Below, piece after piece: positions 24,337 to 34,303 of a stretch of 64,000 nucleotides of DNA. The notes beneath the pieces were generated by a model. It worked only from the letters and a program-made list of their open reading frames with translations. It had not been told where the DNA came from and did not search any database. Origin of the DNA: [Clostridium] aerotolerans DSM 5434 (GTDB lineage Bacteria > Bacillota > Clostridia > Lachnospirales > Lachnospiraceae); the NCBI RefSeq assembly GCF_000687555.1, contig NZ_JHWJ01000002.1, positions 62,001 to 126,000 of the forward strand, given 5' to 3'. The position numbers and the translations under genes are program-made. Numbering within the stretch: the stretch's first letter is position 1; the number at the start of each line of letters is the position of its first letter.

Positions 24337-25890
24337 TTATTTTTCATATAAGAGCCATGCAAAATCCCCATAATTTGCACTCTCATTCCCATTTGCTGAG
24401 GCATACATTCCCATCGTGCAGCCCACAAAACCTCCAGCCCTTTCTGTTGTATAAGGAAGCAAATCTACGTTCCTGGCCACCTGGGTACGGATATCCCCCT
24501 CCGTAATCCAGATATCTGCCTCTTGTAAATTCGCCCTTATATTGATTTCCACTAAGCCAACGGGCTCAAGCTCTGTTTCAGCAATCGTCTGTTTTGTTCC
24601 ATGAATATTAGTTGTGACAATGAAATATCGTCCATTTCCCCTTTTGGCAATTTCCATGAGCAGATGATTTTCATGATTCTGGTATAGAACCAAGCCTGCT
24701 GTCTCACCTTCTTTTAAAGGATTGAACTCCACCCCCGCAGACAACCGGAACTCATAACTTTTTTGACGGATCCCCAGATAAGAGGCATCAGCTTTATCAC
24801 TGATTTTCTCTTTCCTGGTGTAGAGCCGTAAAAATCCCGGTCGCTCTGTAAGGGAATACATGGTTTCCCTGCACCTGTGTATGCTGACAAATCTTTCATC
24901 CAGTTTATTCCCATAAAAATGAAAGCTGTCATGCTCCAGGACCTCTTTCCCAAAGCGGCAGGGAGGAAATGGCAGCTCCACCTGGGACTCCAGTTTGCCG
25001 GTTTCTGCATTGATGACAGGCCAGCCATTTTCCCAGGTCACTTTAGCCAGGAACGTCTCACGTCCCATACTACTATGTCCCTTACATAATCTTGAAGCCA
25101 GCATGATGACATACCAGCCCCCATTGCCATCATCAACCAAATCCCCATGTCCTGTATATACGACCGGATAATTTTTCCCCAGGTTGCGGTGAGTGAAAAC
25201 AGGATTACGTGGACAGCCTTCAAACCAGCTCCACAACTCCCTGCTCCTTGCCACACTGATTGCATGATCCGGCCCGGTGCCTCCTTCTGCGTGAATCAGA
25301 TAATAATAATCTCCGATTTTGTAAATATGGGGTCCTTCCGGCCAGATGGCATCCTTTAAGGCGCCTTTCCAGATCGCCATACTTTTGCCCACTAGTTTCA
25401 TTTCTGTGAGACTGAGCTCCTGAATCCATATCTCCCAGTCTCCGTTATGGCGGACTCCTTCCGGATTTGGCCTTGTTCCTACATAATAACATTTCCCATC
25501 CTCATCAAAAAAAAGACTCGGATCGATTCCCTGTGCCTCCTTTCCTAAATAATGCGGTACAGACCATGGACCTTCCGGGTTTTCGGCGGTTACGATAAAG
25601 TTTCCGCCATGGTTGATGTTGGTAGTGATCATATAAAACACGCCATTATGATGGCGGATTGTGGGTGCAAAAATCCCCTGGGATATTTCACTGTTCTCCA
25701 GAGGAAGCTGTTCTTCCCTGTTTAGAATGTTGCCGATCTGTTCCCAATGAGCTAAATCTCTGCTATGAAAAATAGGCACACCTGGAAAATAGGCAAAGCT
25801 CGAATTTACCAGATAAAAGTCCTGCCCTACCCTGCAAATGGAGGGATCTGGATAAAATCCAGATAAAATTGGATTGTTTGCTGTTACCAT
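24337..25890 (-). CDS. Glycoside hydrolase family 43 enzyme (beta-xylosidase / arabinofuranosidase type)
   Basis: This 517-residue enzyme has the GH43 five-bladed propeller. The base Asp15 (GFYPDPSI), the pKa-modulating Asp123 (QGIDPSLFFDEDG) and the acid Glu185 (WPEGPHIY) are all in place. A C-terminal beta-sandwich of about 200 residues is typical of xylan-active GH43 enzymes. No signal peptide is present, so it acts on imported oligosaccharides in the cytoplasm. It is the last gene of the long transport/degradation array. Beta-xylosidase or alpha-arabinofuranosidase activity cannot be separated by reading alone. Confidence 0.88.
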   Translation of the reverse strand: MVTANNPILSGFYPDPSICRVGQDFYLVNSSFAYFPGVPIFHSRDLAHWEQIGNILNREEQLPLENSEISQGIFAPTIRHHNGVFYMITTNINHGGNFIVTAENPEGPWSVPHYLGKEAQGIDPSLFFDEDGKCYYVGTRPNPEGVRHNGDWEIWIQELSLTEMKLVGKSMAIWKGALKDAIWPEGPHIYKIGDYYYLIHAEGGTGPDHAISVARSRELWSWFEGCPRNPVFTHRNLGKNYPVVYTGHGDLVDDGNGGWYVIMLASRLCKGHSSMGRETFLAKVTWENGWPVINAETGKLESQVELPFPPCRFGKEVLEHDSFHFYGNKLDERFVSIHRCRETMYSLTERPGFLRLYTRKEKISDKADASYLGIRQKSYEFRLSAGVEFNPLKEGETAGLVLYQNHENHLLMEIAKRGNGRYFIVTTNIHGTKQTIAETELEPVGLVEINIRANLQEADIWITEGDIRTQVARNVDLLPYTTERAGGFVGCTMGMYASANGNESANYGDFAWLLYEK

Positions 25891-25936
25891 ACAGTTCTCC
25901 TTGTAGTGTTTAATAAGTGTCTGATGTTACAAAATA

Positions 25937-27643
25937 CTAACTTACATATCCAAATCCCAGTATGGTGAATTTTTTATTTTTGTCGCCCTGGGCCATTTTT
26001 ATTTGAAGAATATGTTCCTGTGAATGCTTATCGTTACAAACAATAACTGGATTGCAGTGCACCCAGCCAACGATACGGGGATTGGCTGTTAAAACCTTTC
26101 TACCATCCAAAAACACGTCTGCTTTTCCTACGTCATTGGCTCCGGAATCTTTGTAGATCAGGAGCAAGGCACGACATGTTATGGTTAGCTCAAAGGTTGG
26201 ATCACCTAAAGCCTTCGTACCATCATACATCCAGTTATCTGGAAACTCAGGGGTGCCAAAAAGATCTTCATCCATCTCGACCCGCTGCAGCTCTGTATCT
26301 GTTTCTGTAAAGCCTCCGCACCGAATTTTCGCTGTAGAATTATGATTCTTTTTATCCAACAGCTTCACAGAAACAAAATCATCACCAATTGCCGGCTTCT
26401 TTAAGAGCAGTTTTGGGGTGTTGTCTTCCACCTCCTTTTCCTGTTCTGTTTGTTCAAGCAAATAGGTAATGCAATCTGCCATAATCGTATGACCTGCATT
26501 GGTTGGATGAAAAATATCATAAAAAAATTGATTTTTTGATATCACCCGACCAGTCTCTTTTGTCAATGGAAACTGTGGAGATACGGCATCTAAGAGACTA
26601 ACCATGGGAAGCTCATAAAGCCTGCCTACGGTCGAGAGCCGCTTTTGTAAGTTCCAATCATTGGCAAATACTGCAAACAACAGAATCACTGCCGGCTGAT
26701 TAGGGAGCATGAGAACTTTTTTTACCAGACTCTCATAACAATTTCCCTTTGTTTCATCTCCTTCGTCATTGACGCCAAACTCAATTACAACCACATCCGG
26801 ATAGCTTCCTTCACGCAGTACATCCCGGTCAAACCGCAGCATTCCAAGCTCAGAAGGCGTTCCGCCCACTCCTGCTTTGATAAAATGTACATTGTTTCCA
26901 TTCCCGTAGCGATCTGCAAAGGCCTTATAAGACTTATAGGCATAGCATCCTGTATGAATGGGTGTTCCCCCTGCTCCCTGGGTAATAGAACCACCAATAT
27001 AGGCCAGAGTCACATCCTTTCCTTCTTTGGCACGTTTGATTGCTCCTGCCAATCGTTTCGAATTCCCCAGCTGCATCAAGGAACGGGTGATCATCGTATG
27101 ATAGGCTTCCGATGAAACATCGACCTCACTCTCTTCAGAAACCTCTGGTACGGAAAACCCTTCGTTTAAGTACAAACGGACATTTGCTCTTCCAAGAATT
27201 TCAGGGGTATCAAATTCAAAACGTATTTGCCCAGGCTCTTTGTCATCCTCGCTCCAATCAATATCACATAAATTAATTTTTTCTTCGATTCCGTCTCCAG
27301 TCAGGGACATCTTTAAGCTGGTGCCCCCACCATAGATGTCTTTATTCCCATACATCTGAAAGATAAATTCCACTTTACTTGAGGAGCCTTCCGTCTCGAC
27401 AGATACGCCGATACTATGTACTAACGTTCGAAATCCCTGAGTCGTTTTTAAGAGCTCCAGAATATTGGGATCTGATATATTCCCTGTAATTTGCGCACTG
27501 CTTATGAGCCTTCCGTCATTTTCATAAATAAACTGAACCCCTTTTTCCTCGTCAAGCTTTGCTCCAAATATCTCTTTTTCTCTTATGATATAAAAGTATG
27601 GTTTTTTCTTTTCCGGATCTTTGGGTGCGGTAGGTCCTTTCAT
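25937..27643 (-). CDS. SGNH/GDSL hydrolase, probable acetyl-xylan esterase
   Basis: This 568-residue protein has a beta-rich N-terminal domain (about 1-180) and an SGNH hydrolase domain (about 205-395). Catalytic Ser219 is in YIGGSITQGAGG, the oxyanion Gly is in KAGVGGTPSE, Asn292 is in FGVND, and the Asp376-x-x-His379 pair is in YDIFHPTNAGH. A C-terminal beta-sandwich follows. It lacks a signal peptide, so it would deacetylate imported oligosaccharides. The context with GH43 suggests acetyl-xylan fragments. The frame opens at 27661; the GAGGAGG box selects the ATG at 27643, one base after the preceding gene's stop. Confidence 0.8.
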   Translation of the reverse strand: MKGPTAPKDPEKKKPYFYIIREKEIFGAKLDEEKGVQFIYENDGRLISSAQITGNISDPNILELLKTTQGFRTLVHSIGVSVETEGSSSKVEFIFQMYGNKDIYGGGTSLKMSLTGDGIEEKINLCDIDWSEDDKEPGQIRFEFDTPEILGRANVRLYLNEGFSVPEVSEESEVDVSSEAYHTMITRSLMQLGNSKRLAGAIKRAKEGKDVTLAYIGGSITQGAGGTPIHTGCYAYKSYKAFADRYGNGNNVHFIKAGVGGTPSELGMLRFDRDVLREGSYPDVVVIEFGVNDEGDETKGNCYESLVKKVLMLPNQPAVILLFAVFANDWNLQKRLSTVGRLYELPMVSLLDAVSPQFPLTKETGRVISKNQFFYDIFHPTNAGHTIMADCITYLLEQTEQEKEVEDNTPKLLLKKPAIGDDFVSVKLLDKKNHNSTAKIRCGGFTETDTELQRVEMDEDLFGTPEFPDNWMYDGTKALGDPTFELTITCRALLLIYKDSGANDVGKADVFLDGRKVLTANPRIVGWVHCNPVIVCNDKHSQEHILQIKMAQGDKNKKFTILGFGYVS

Positions 27644-27644
27644 G

Positions 27645-28292
27645 TTACTCCTCCTCTCCATCCCACTGTTTTTTCATCTCTTCTGTCATGTATTTTCTTA
27701 AAACCGGCTCCATGATCAGACTGTACAGATACAGACTTATTCCCGGCATAAAGATAATCCCCACCGGAAATAGTACCATAGCACCAAATGACGCTATAAA
27801 AACTGCAATGAGTAACATTGTAATTGGTAAATGCCTGCACATGGCGATAAATGAAAATTGAATTAATTCTTTTCTTTTCATTGAAAATCTGGAAAGTGCC
27901 GGATAAGTATAAATACCCGCGGCCATCACCAGTAATAAAAATGCTGCATATATAAAAAGTTGATTGAGAGCCATGGCGGAATCTCGGGTTTCTAACGCCT
28001 GATATGCATGATAGATGTTAAAAACCAGAAATCCCTCTATGACTAGATAGAAACAATGAATCATAACTGAATCCTTAAAATTCTTTTTCAATGCTTGAAT
28101 GAATTCCCGGGATAAAGTCCCTCGCTGCCTTTTTACCACTTTCATGATCGTATAATACGCCGCAGTCGTAGAAGCCCCAAAGGTAACCATGGGCAGACAG
28201 CATATAAGCCAAATGATACCAATGATACAGATATCCGATGCCCTTGACAGAAAACGTACCAAACCGCCGTCTATGTTAAAATAATCTCCCAT
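27645..28292 (-). CDS. DUF624 (YesL-like) membrane protein
   Basis: This 215-residue protein matches the YesL/DUF624 family, small membrane proteins found in sugar-utilisation operons such as B. subtilis yes. It shows about five hydrophobic helices and the family-typical FLSRASDICIIGIIWLICCL and LPMVTFGASTTAAYY near the N-terminus. Function is unknown; an accessory role to the neighbouring ABC importer is assumed. A GGAGG box inside the longer frame selects the ATG at 28292 over 28304. Confidence 0.8.
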   Translation of the reverse strand: MGDYFNIDGGLVRFLSRASDICIIGIIWLICCLPMVTFGASTTAAYYTIMKVVKRQRGTLSREFIQALKKNFKDSVMIHCFYLVIEGFLVFNIYHAYQALETRDSAMALNQLFIYAAFLLLVMAAGIYTYPALSRFSMKRKELIQFSFIAMCRHLPITMLLIAVFIASFGAMVLFPVGIIFMPGISLYLYSLIMEPVLRKYMTEEMKKQWDGEEE

Positions 28293-28322
28293 TGTTTCCT
28301 CCATAAATAGGGCTGTAACCTT

Positions 28323-29771
28323 TTATTGTTTTCCGTTAGCAGTATCAATATAAGACTGCCACGTATTTCGAATTGCTTCTGCCTGCTGTGCTGGAGTGTT
28401 ATCCTTGTTTATCGTCCAGTAAAGATCCTTTCCTACATCAATACCGCTTACGGCCTGCTCATACCTTGGAACACCGCTGTTAATCATAAGAGCAATGGTC
28501 TGATCCACTGATTCTGTATCGCGGAAGGATTTATAGTAACCATCTTTCCAGGATTCGTAATCTTCATATCCAGGGACCGGATCCGTATAAAGATTGTAGG
28601 CAAATGCCAGCTTCCATGCTTTATCCTTATCATAGCAGGAAGGAATTACGACGAGAGTATCCTGGGCGTAGTTTACATAATGATCCATTTTAGGTCCCAT
28701 TGGAAAACAGACAAATCCAAAGTCATCCTCCATTTTTGACCAGTCACCTGCACTATAAGACTCTGCACAGGTAAATGCAGCTTCCCCGTTAGCAAATGCC
28801 GTATAGGTATAATCCCATTTGGCATCTTTTGGGTATACCATTTCATACTTGGAAATCATATCAATAGACCAGTTTAATGCTTCCATGGTTTCATCGGACT
28901 CCAAAGTGTTATAGAAACGGCCAGCCTCATCCTTTTTAATGAGACCACCTCCATTGGAAGCCATTGCTGCAGGGTAGAAGGTACTTGAAAAGTTTGTCAT
29001 TGCATACTGATCAATGATGCCATCGTTATTTGTATCCTTTTGTACCTGTTTGCATAATTCCTCAAACTTTGCCCAGGTCCACTCCTTATTTGCCTGTAAT
29101 TCATAAAGAGAATCCGGTTTGATTCCTGCTTCCTCCAGTAATCTTTTATTGAAGAAAATGCCGGCGGTAGCCTGATGAGGATTGCCTCTCATTCCATAGA
29201 CCGAATTTCCTTTTTTCATTAATTCCATAATAGAAGGAACCCATTTGGAATCGGAAAAATTCAGGCAATCCAAGGTAGATAAATCATACATGAGCCCACT
29301 GTTCACAGCTGAGCTGAGAGCCGTTCCCTGATACAGGGTAAATAGGTAGTTTTCACTTCCGCCTGTGGTGGCATAGTTTACATAATCCTCTGGAGAGTCT
29401 CCCCAGGTGGTAATAGCCTTTTGCTGGATCTTAAAATTGTAGGTTTCCTGGATCCAGTCAATATACTCTTGTCGTGCCTCTTCATATGCACTTGCCGGTT
29501 TTTCTTCATCGCCGGAAGAATACCAGTCTGCGATTGTTATTTCCATCCCTCCAAGATCATAAGGCTTTCCGGTGTCATCCTTAAGTACGGTATACGTTCC
29601 CTCTTGTTCCGAAGATTCTGCGCCCTTAGCCTCATCCCCTTCGGATGTTTTGGCCTCTGTGCTATCTGATACTTTTACATCTGCAGCCTTACCTGTTCCC
29701 CCACAAGCGGTTAAACCGCTTACCATTGCAGATGCCATCATCAGAGCCATTGCTCTTTTCCACTTTTTCAT
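28323..29771 (-). CDS. Carbohydrate ABC transporter binding lipoprotein
   Basis: This 482-residue lipoprotein has a signal peptide with lipobox GLTAC at about 19-23, followed by an acidic Ser/Glu linker. A family 1 extracellular solute-binding fold follows (for example NKRLLEEAGIKPDSLYELQ, EWTWAKFEELCKQVQKD and FANGEAAFTCAESYSAG). It binds oligosaccharide outside the membrane and delivers it to the two permeases just downstream. An SD-like GAGGAG precedes the ATG. The order (binding protein before DUF624 and enzymes, permeases upstream) shows it belongs to the same array. Confidence 0.88.
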   Translation of the reverse strand: MKKWKRAMALMMASAMVSGLTACGGTGKAADVKVSDSTEAKTSEGDEAKGAESSEQEGTYTVLKDDTGKPYDLGGMEITIADWYSSGDEEKPASAYEEARQEYIDWIQETYNFKIQQKAITTWGDSPEDYVNYATTGGSENYLFTLYQGTALSSAVNSGLMYDLSTLDCLNFSDSKWVPSIMELMKKGNSVYGMRGNPHQATAGIFFNKRLLEEAGIKPDSLYELQANKEWTWAKFEELCKQVQKDTNNDGIIDQYAMTNFSSTFYPAAMASNGGGLIKKDEAGRFYNTLESDETMEALNWSIDMISKYEMVYPKDAKWDYTYTAFANGEAAFTCAESYSAGDWSKMEDDFGFVCFPMGPKMDHYVNYAQDTLVVIPSCYDKDKAWKLAFAYNLYTDPVPGYEDYESWKDGYYKSFRDTESVDQTIALMINSGVPRYEQAVSGIDVGKDLYWTINKDNTPAQQAEAIRNTWQSYIDTANGKQ

Positions 29772-29809
29772 ACTTCATCTTCTCCTCTTTTTTTCTTCAT
29801 TTATTTTTT

Positions 29810-30814
29810 TTACATTTTAATACCGGAACTGCTAAGGCTTTCTACGAATCCCTTCTGCGCAAACAGATAAAGCAGCAGAAGAGGAAATATTACCATCAGA
29901 GTGCCTGTGGATACAATACATTGGGTATATCCCACGGAGGCACCTGTCGCCTGGTTTAAGGTATGAATCATGTAGTTGCCAAGCCTTTCACCAATCTGCT
30001 GGAGCTGAACGGAAAGAAGCTTTATATTTCCTAAAAACATCTTGGAATAAAATCCGTCTGTCCACTGCCACACAAAGGCAAACAAAAAACAGGATGTCAG
30101 TATGGGCTTTGCCCCAGGCAGCATGATCCGGACAAAGGTTTTAAAGGTTCCGCAGCCATCCACATAGGCCGCCTCCTCTGTCTCCTTTGGAACATTTCGA
30201 AAGAACTGACGGATCATATAGATATATAAACCATTTTTAAGTCCCATACAGCCAGCACTCATCAGGTAGTAGGGCAATGCAGAGCCTCTTAAATTGATGG
30301 TGCTGCCGGTAAGCATCTTCGCGATACCAAATAAATCAAAGAATCTAAAATGCAAATGCAGGGAAGTGGATATGGTCTGGGGCGGAATGATAATTACCAA
30401 CATCACACAGGCAAACCAGAACTTTTTAAGAGGAAACTCAAATCTTGCAAAGCCATACCCTACGATGGTGCAGACAGCAATTTGTAACATAGCAATCGTG
30501 AGGGACACAAATACTGTATTTGCCATGGTTTTCCAGTAATCCATAAACTGACCCGCCAATTGGTAATTAGCTGTAGTAAAATGCTCCGGAACCGTAATAA
30601 CCATTGCATTGTATAAATCTTCCTCCGCCATGATGCTAATGGATATCTTGTTAAAGATCGGCTGCAGGATTAAAAAGCACATTCCAAAAAGCATAAAAAA
30701 TCGGATGATGCGATAAGCAAAATTCTTTATACTTTTTCTCAGAAGATAGCCACCGGATTTTAAGTTTCTTCCCCAGTAGTTATCCCATCTTCTATTAGCC
30801 GCTGTCTTATTCAT
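29810..30814 (-). CDS. Carbohydrate ABC permease, MalG type
   Basis: This 334-residue protein has six membrane helices and the EAA loop EEAAYVDGCGTFKTFVRIML-PGAKP near residue 215, which contacts the ATPase. An extended N-terminus of about 20 basic residues precedes the first helix. It pairs with the upstream permease, whose end overlaps its start by eight bases. A GGGGGT SD sits before the ATG. Together with the 28323 lipoprotein it forms one importer lacking its own ATPase. Confidence 0.88.
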   Translation of the reverse strand: MNKTAANRRWDNYWGRNLKSGGYLLRKSIKNFAYRIIRFFMLFGMCFLILQPIFNKISISIMAEEDLYNAMVITVPEHFTTANYQLAGQFMDYWKTMANTVFVSLTIAMLQIAVCTIVGYGFARFEFPLKKFWFACVMLVIIIPPQTISTSLHLHFRFFDLFGIAKMLTGSTINLRGSALPYYLMSAGCMGLKNGLYIYMIRQFFRNVPKETEEAAYVDGCGTFKTFVRIMLPGAKPILTSCFLFAFVWQWTDGFYSKMFLGNIKLLSVQLQQIGERLGNYMIHTLNQATGASVGYTQCIVSTGTLMVIFPLLLLYLFAQKGFVESLSSSGIKM

Positions 30815-31712
30815 AGTAATAAACCCCCTTGGATATAATGAATGAGCTTATGGCTATAATGACAATTACGATTCCAAAATAAACCCATGCCATGGAAGAA
30901 GCAAATCCATAATTCAAATCTACTATCATGGTCTTACTGATTTTTTCCATTACCTTATTATCTGATCTCATACAAAAATCAATGATGGTATAAATCCAGT
31001 TTACCAAAAACAGGGGACTGATCATGGGAAATGTAATCTTCCAGAGGCTTTCCCAACGGGTGCAGCCTTCGATTGCCGCTGCTTCGTACATATTACTGGA
31101 GATGGTCTGTAACCCGGATAAAAAGATGATAATCTGGATTCCCGATGCGATTGCCACATCATAGACTCCATCAACAATCTTAAAAACAAGCTCAAATAAT
31201 CTGCTTCCTATTCCGTTTATGGTGAGTATGTTCTGTATGGCGGTCGTAATAGAGGTACCTCCGGCGGACTGCTGAATGGCATCTTGCATCCCAGCAAGCA
31301 GTGTATTGTTATACTCAATCCCCAAAACAACACCGGAAGATAAAATCACCGGCAGAAAGAATATAGCTCTTACAAACGCCCGTCCTTTAAACTCCTGATT
31401 CAGTATCATAGCTGCAAAGAAACTGAACACCATGATTGCCACGGAATTATATGACATTCGAGTGATTTCTGTTGTTAAAAGCTTGTTGTATTCAATGTCT
31501 ACAGTAAAGGCTCTTAGATAGTTTACCAATCCACCATATATGAGCTCAAATCCGCTGCTTCCAACTTTCACGTTGCAGAAGCTCATATAAAGAGACTGAA
31601 AGAATGGTTTTACCATAAACACCAGAAAGCCGATTATGAAAGGCATGATAAACAGATATCCTGATATTGCTTTTCTTCTTTGAAGACCTTTATATTTCTT
31701 ACGCTTCATCAT
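30807..31712 (-). CDS. Carbohydrate ABC permease, MalF type
   Basis: This 301-residue inner-membrane protein has about six to seven helices and the EAA motif EAAAIEGCTRWESLWKITFP near 215. The periplasmic-side loop between helices is enlarged and contains QQSAGGTSITTAIQN, as often seen in YtcP/LplB-like permeases. A GGAAAGGA box precedes the double ATG; the first is annotated, but the second is equally possible. It sits 17 bases downstream of the DUF5696 gene. Confidence 0.87.
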   Translation of the reverse strand: MMKRKKYKGLQRRKAISGYLFIMPFIIGFLVFMVKPFFQSLYMSFCNVKVGSSGFELIYGGLVNYLRAFTVDIEYNKLLTTEITRMSYNSVAIMVFSFFAAMILNQEFKGRAFVRAIFFLPVILSSGVVLGIEYNNTLLAGMQDAIQQSAGGTSITTAIQNILTINGIGSRLFELVFKIVDGVYDVAIASGIQIIIFLSGLQTISSNMYEAAAIEGCTRWESLWKITFPMISPLFLVNWIYTIIDFCMRSDNKVMEKISKTMIVDLNYGFASSMAWVYFGIVIVIIAISSFIISKGVYYYE

Positions 31713-31729
31713 TTATCTATTTTCCTTTC

Positions 31730-34288
31730 CTAGTGAACTACCAGATAGTCTCTGGCCGGCAGTAATGTTCCATCTTGCGTGGTATAGTCCTCATAATTAT
31801 AGTTGACATATACCTTTGTTCCATCCTCGTAAGCAGTAAGTGTGACCCCCTTGTCTAATCTGGCATGGTCTGTGATCCGCTGATTGAAGGTACCATTTAA
31901 ACTTTTTTCATATCTTTGGCAAATAGCAAGCATGGTGTCCTTCCACGCTTCGTATCCTGCTCCGAAATATTGAGTGTAGTATGTATTCTGCAATTTTTTA
32001 GAATCCGCTGCCATAAATGTGAAGGAAAGACCGGCTCCGTATTCTGCTGATTGAAGCAATTCCTCTCTATAATCTCTGGCTAGATTCAGGGCTTCTCCCG
32101 TATAGTTGACGTAACCGTGAACGGCTATTTGATAAAAGGGAATGGTTTCGTCAATGATTGTATAGCCAGAGCCAGATAAGTCCATGTTGGTAATGAAGTC
32201 CGTTACTCCCAGCGTATAATCATTTCCCATATTGGTCATGATTCTCATTCCAGAATCATGGATCGCATTTAAGACTTCCATCTGTTGTTCTTTTGCTCCC
32301 TGGCGGGTGACAAACCTTCTGGGATTATAATCTGCGGAAAGCTGATATCCCACATCTTGAAAGGATACTCCAGATGCGTTGTAGGTTTTTGCAGCTTCCC
32401 ATAGATTTTCCATGGCCTTAGTGGTTGCTTTTACGTTTAGCAGATAGTATGGATCCCGATAATCCTGTTTCCCATAATAGACCGGATCAAAGGAATAAAG
32501 TTTTACTATTACTTTGCTGGCCAATGTTGCTGCATCCCGGGACAGAAGAAAATCATCGGTTTTTTTGTTGTATGCATAATTTGTCACGCCATCGAGGTAA
32601 AGCTTCATTCCATTTTCAGACGCATAGGAAGTTAAAGCCTTTAAATCTTTTTTACTGCCAAGCCTTTTGACTAGATCAGCCTTTGATAAAATTGTCTGTT
32701 TCATTCCTCCATTCATAAAGCCGCAGAGCTTTACCGACAGATTCGTTACTCCGTTTTCATTTAACTCCTCCAAAATATTCCTTGCTTCCTTAAAGGTGGT
32801 AAGTGAAAGAGGTCTTGAGACAGGTACCCCCATCACCTGTTCCATCTTATCCACCGCTCCAATGAAGCTTACTAAGACCGGTACCGCCGAATCATTATTT
32901 GCCGTAAAACTCTGCCCATAGGTTTCTCTTAAATAGTCATGATAGGAATTTGCCATCTCCACATAGCTGCCGGAATCCACAAAACGGTATCGTTCTACTA
33001 GATTTTCTTTTGGTATTGCATCTTCATACACAAACATGGCACCATTATACTTATCTGCTACGTCACACTGTTCCCGGTGTAAGATACCAAAGCTTGCGCT
33101 GGCATAATTATAGCTGTTGCTTCTGCCGCTGATATCCGCACCGATGGAGGCATATGCTGCCCCGTCTTCCAGCATGCAGAGAAAGGAACTGTCTCCTTTC
33201 GAGATCCCAAATACGCCATAATAGTTGCGGGTTTCATGTACTAAGGATTCTCTGCCCTGTGCCATATCCCAACCATATACATTGGAATAATAGCTGCTTT
33301 GGGCAGTCTTTCCGTTATTGAAGTTTATAATAGAGCCGCCGCCCTCTGGTACGAATAAATATCCTTCCTCCAAAGAAGTACCTGCTCCAAAATATGGCAG
33401 TACATTTAAAGTCAGGAGTGGATATTTTTTCTTGTATTCAATCTCCTCCATGGGAATTTCAACCTTTAAGTCGTTTCCCTCCAGCCGATAAATAATGCTG
33501 ACATTAAACACCGGTTTATCCGTAGACTGATCCGCCGTATATAGCTTTTTTCCCTCCGCATAGTCCTGAGTGGTATAGCCAGCTTCCTTAAAATATTCTT
33601 CAAACTTGGTCTTAATATTGTTTTTGACCCCATCACGCAGAACATAGATCACTTCATCTGCAAGAATTGGATATTTGGCAAGCAGGGCATCTTTATCTTC
33701 CTTTTTTCCCATATGGTTGATGTCATACATCTTGTAGTATTGTTTCACCATGCTCGCATTGGATTTGCTCATCTGAGATAGAAATTTCTCAAACTGATCT
33801 TTCAATATAACGTTAGGAACGATAAATTCCTTTTCCACCTCTCCAATGGAGTAATTTACCTTAATGGAATCTTTGGTTGCCTCTATACCATAGATTTTAC
33901 TGGCTATGCTGTATTTGTAATTGTTATAAAGAGTGTCTACCCCATTGATGGTGCTGTAGGTCAAAAGAAGGGTTGACTTCAGATTCTCAATATCTGTCGA
34001 AAGCGCCACTTTATCCTCATCTGCATCCTGTGGATTGGAATACCACACCTTACCTGTGGATTTCACCTTGACCATAAACTGTGTGGTTGCAGAATCCATG
34101 GTCAGCTTTAACTTATCATTTTCCAGTATGATTTCCTGCTCTTTTCCCTCAAAAGCATTTACCCTGATTATACTTTCCGATTCCGGTTCCTTTTTGGTAA
34201 GTGTTAATACCAAAGCCACCACAAAAATCACCAATAGAAGCAGAGCAGGAGCCAGGAGATTTTTAAGCTTATCTTTTATCATTCTCAT
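31730..34288 (-). CDS. DUF5696 protein, membrane-anchored, putative glycosidase-like
   Basis: This 852-residue protein has an N-terminal membrane anchor (about 10-32, LAPALLLLVIFVVALVLTL) and an extracellular portion. The first part (about 40-440) is beta-rich. The second (about 470-830) looks like a TIM barrel, with strand-ending acidic motifs in KLYLDGVTNY, SGVSFQDVGYQLSADY, MTNMGNDYTLGVTDF and YTIIDETIPFYQ. It matches DUF5696, a family found beside YtcP/LplB-type sugar importers. The barrel suggests glycoside hydrolase activity at the cell surface, but no enzyme family can be assigned. Gene spacing of 15-17 bases shows co-transcription. Confidence 0.75.
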   Translation of the reverse strand: MRMIKDKLKNLLAPALLLLVIFVVALVLTLTKKEPESESIIRVNAFEGKEQEIILENDKLKLTMDSATTQFMVKVKSTGKVWYSNPQDADEDKVALSTDIENLKSTLLLTYSTINGVDTLYNNYKYSIASKIYGIEATKDSIKVNYSIGEVEKEFIVPNVILKDQFEKFLSQMSKSNASMVKQYYKMYDINHMGKKEDKDALLAKYPILADEVIYVLRDGVKNNIKTKFEEYFKEAGYTTQDYAEGKKLYTADQSTDKPVFNVSIIYRLEGNDLKVEIPMEEIEYKKKYPLLTLNVLPYFGAGTSLEEGYLFVPEGGGSIINFNNGKTAQSSYYSNVYGWDMAQGRESLVHETRNYYGVFGISKGDSSFLCMLEDGAAYASIGADISGRSNSYNYASASFGILHREQCDVADKYNGAMFVYEDAIPKENLVERYRFVDSGSYVEMANSYHDYLRETYGQSFTANNDSAVPVLVSFIGAVDKMEQVMGVPVSRPLSLTTFKEARNILEELNENGVTNLSVKLCGFMNGGMKQTILSKADLVKRLGSKKDLKALTSYASENGMKLYLDGVTNYAYNKKTDDFLLSRDAATLASKVIVKLYSFDPVYYGKQDYRDPYYLLNVKATTKAMENLWEAAKTYNASGVSFQDVGYQLSADYNPRRFVTRQGAKEQQMEVLNAIHDSGMRIMTNMGNDYTLGVTDFITNMDLSGSGYTIIDETIPFYQIAVHGYVNYTGEALNLARDYREELLQSAEYGAGLSFTFMAADSKKLQNTYYTQYFGAGYEAWKDTMLAICQRYEKSLNGTFNQRITDHARLDKGVTLTAYEDGTKVYVNYNYEDYTTQDGTLLPARDYLVVH

Positions 34289-34303
34289 TTACCCTCCCAC
34301 CCG

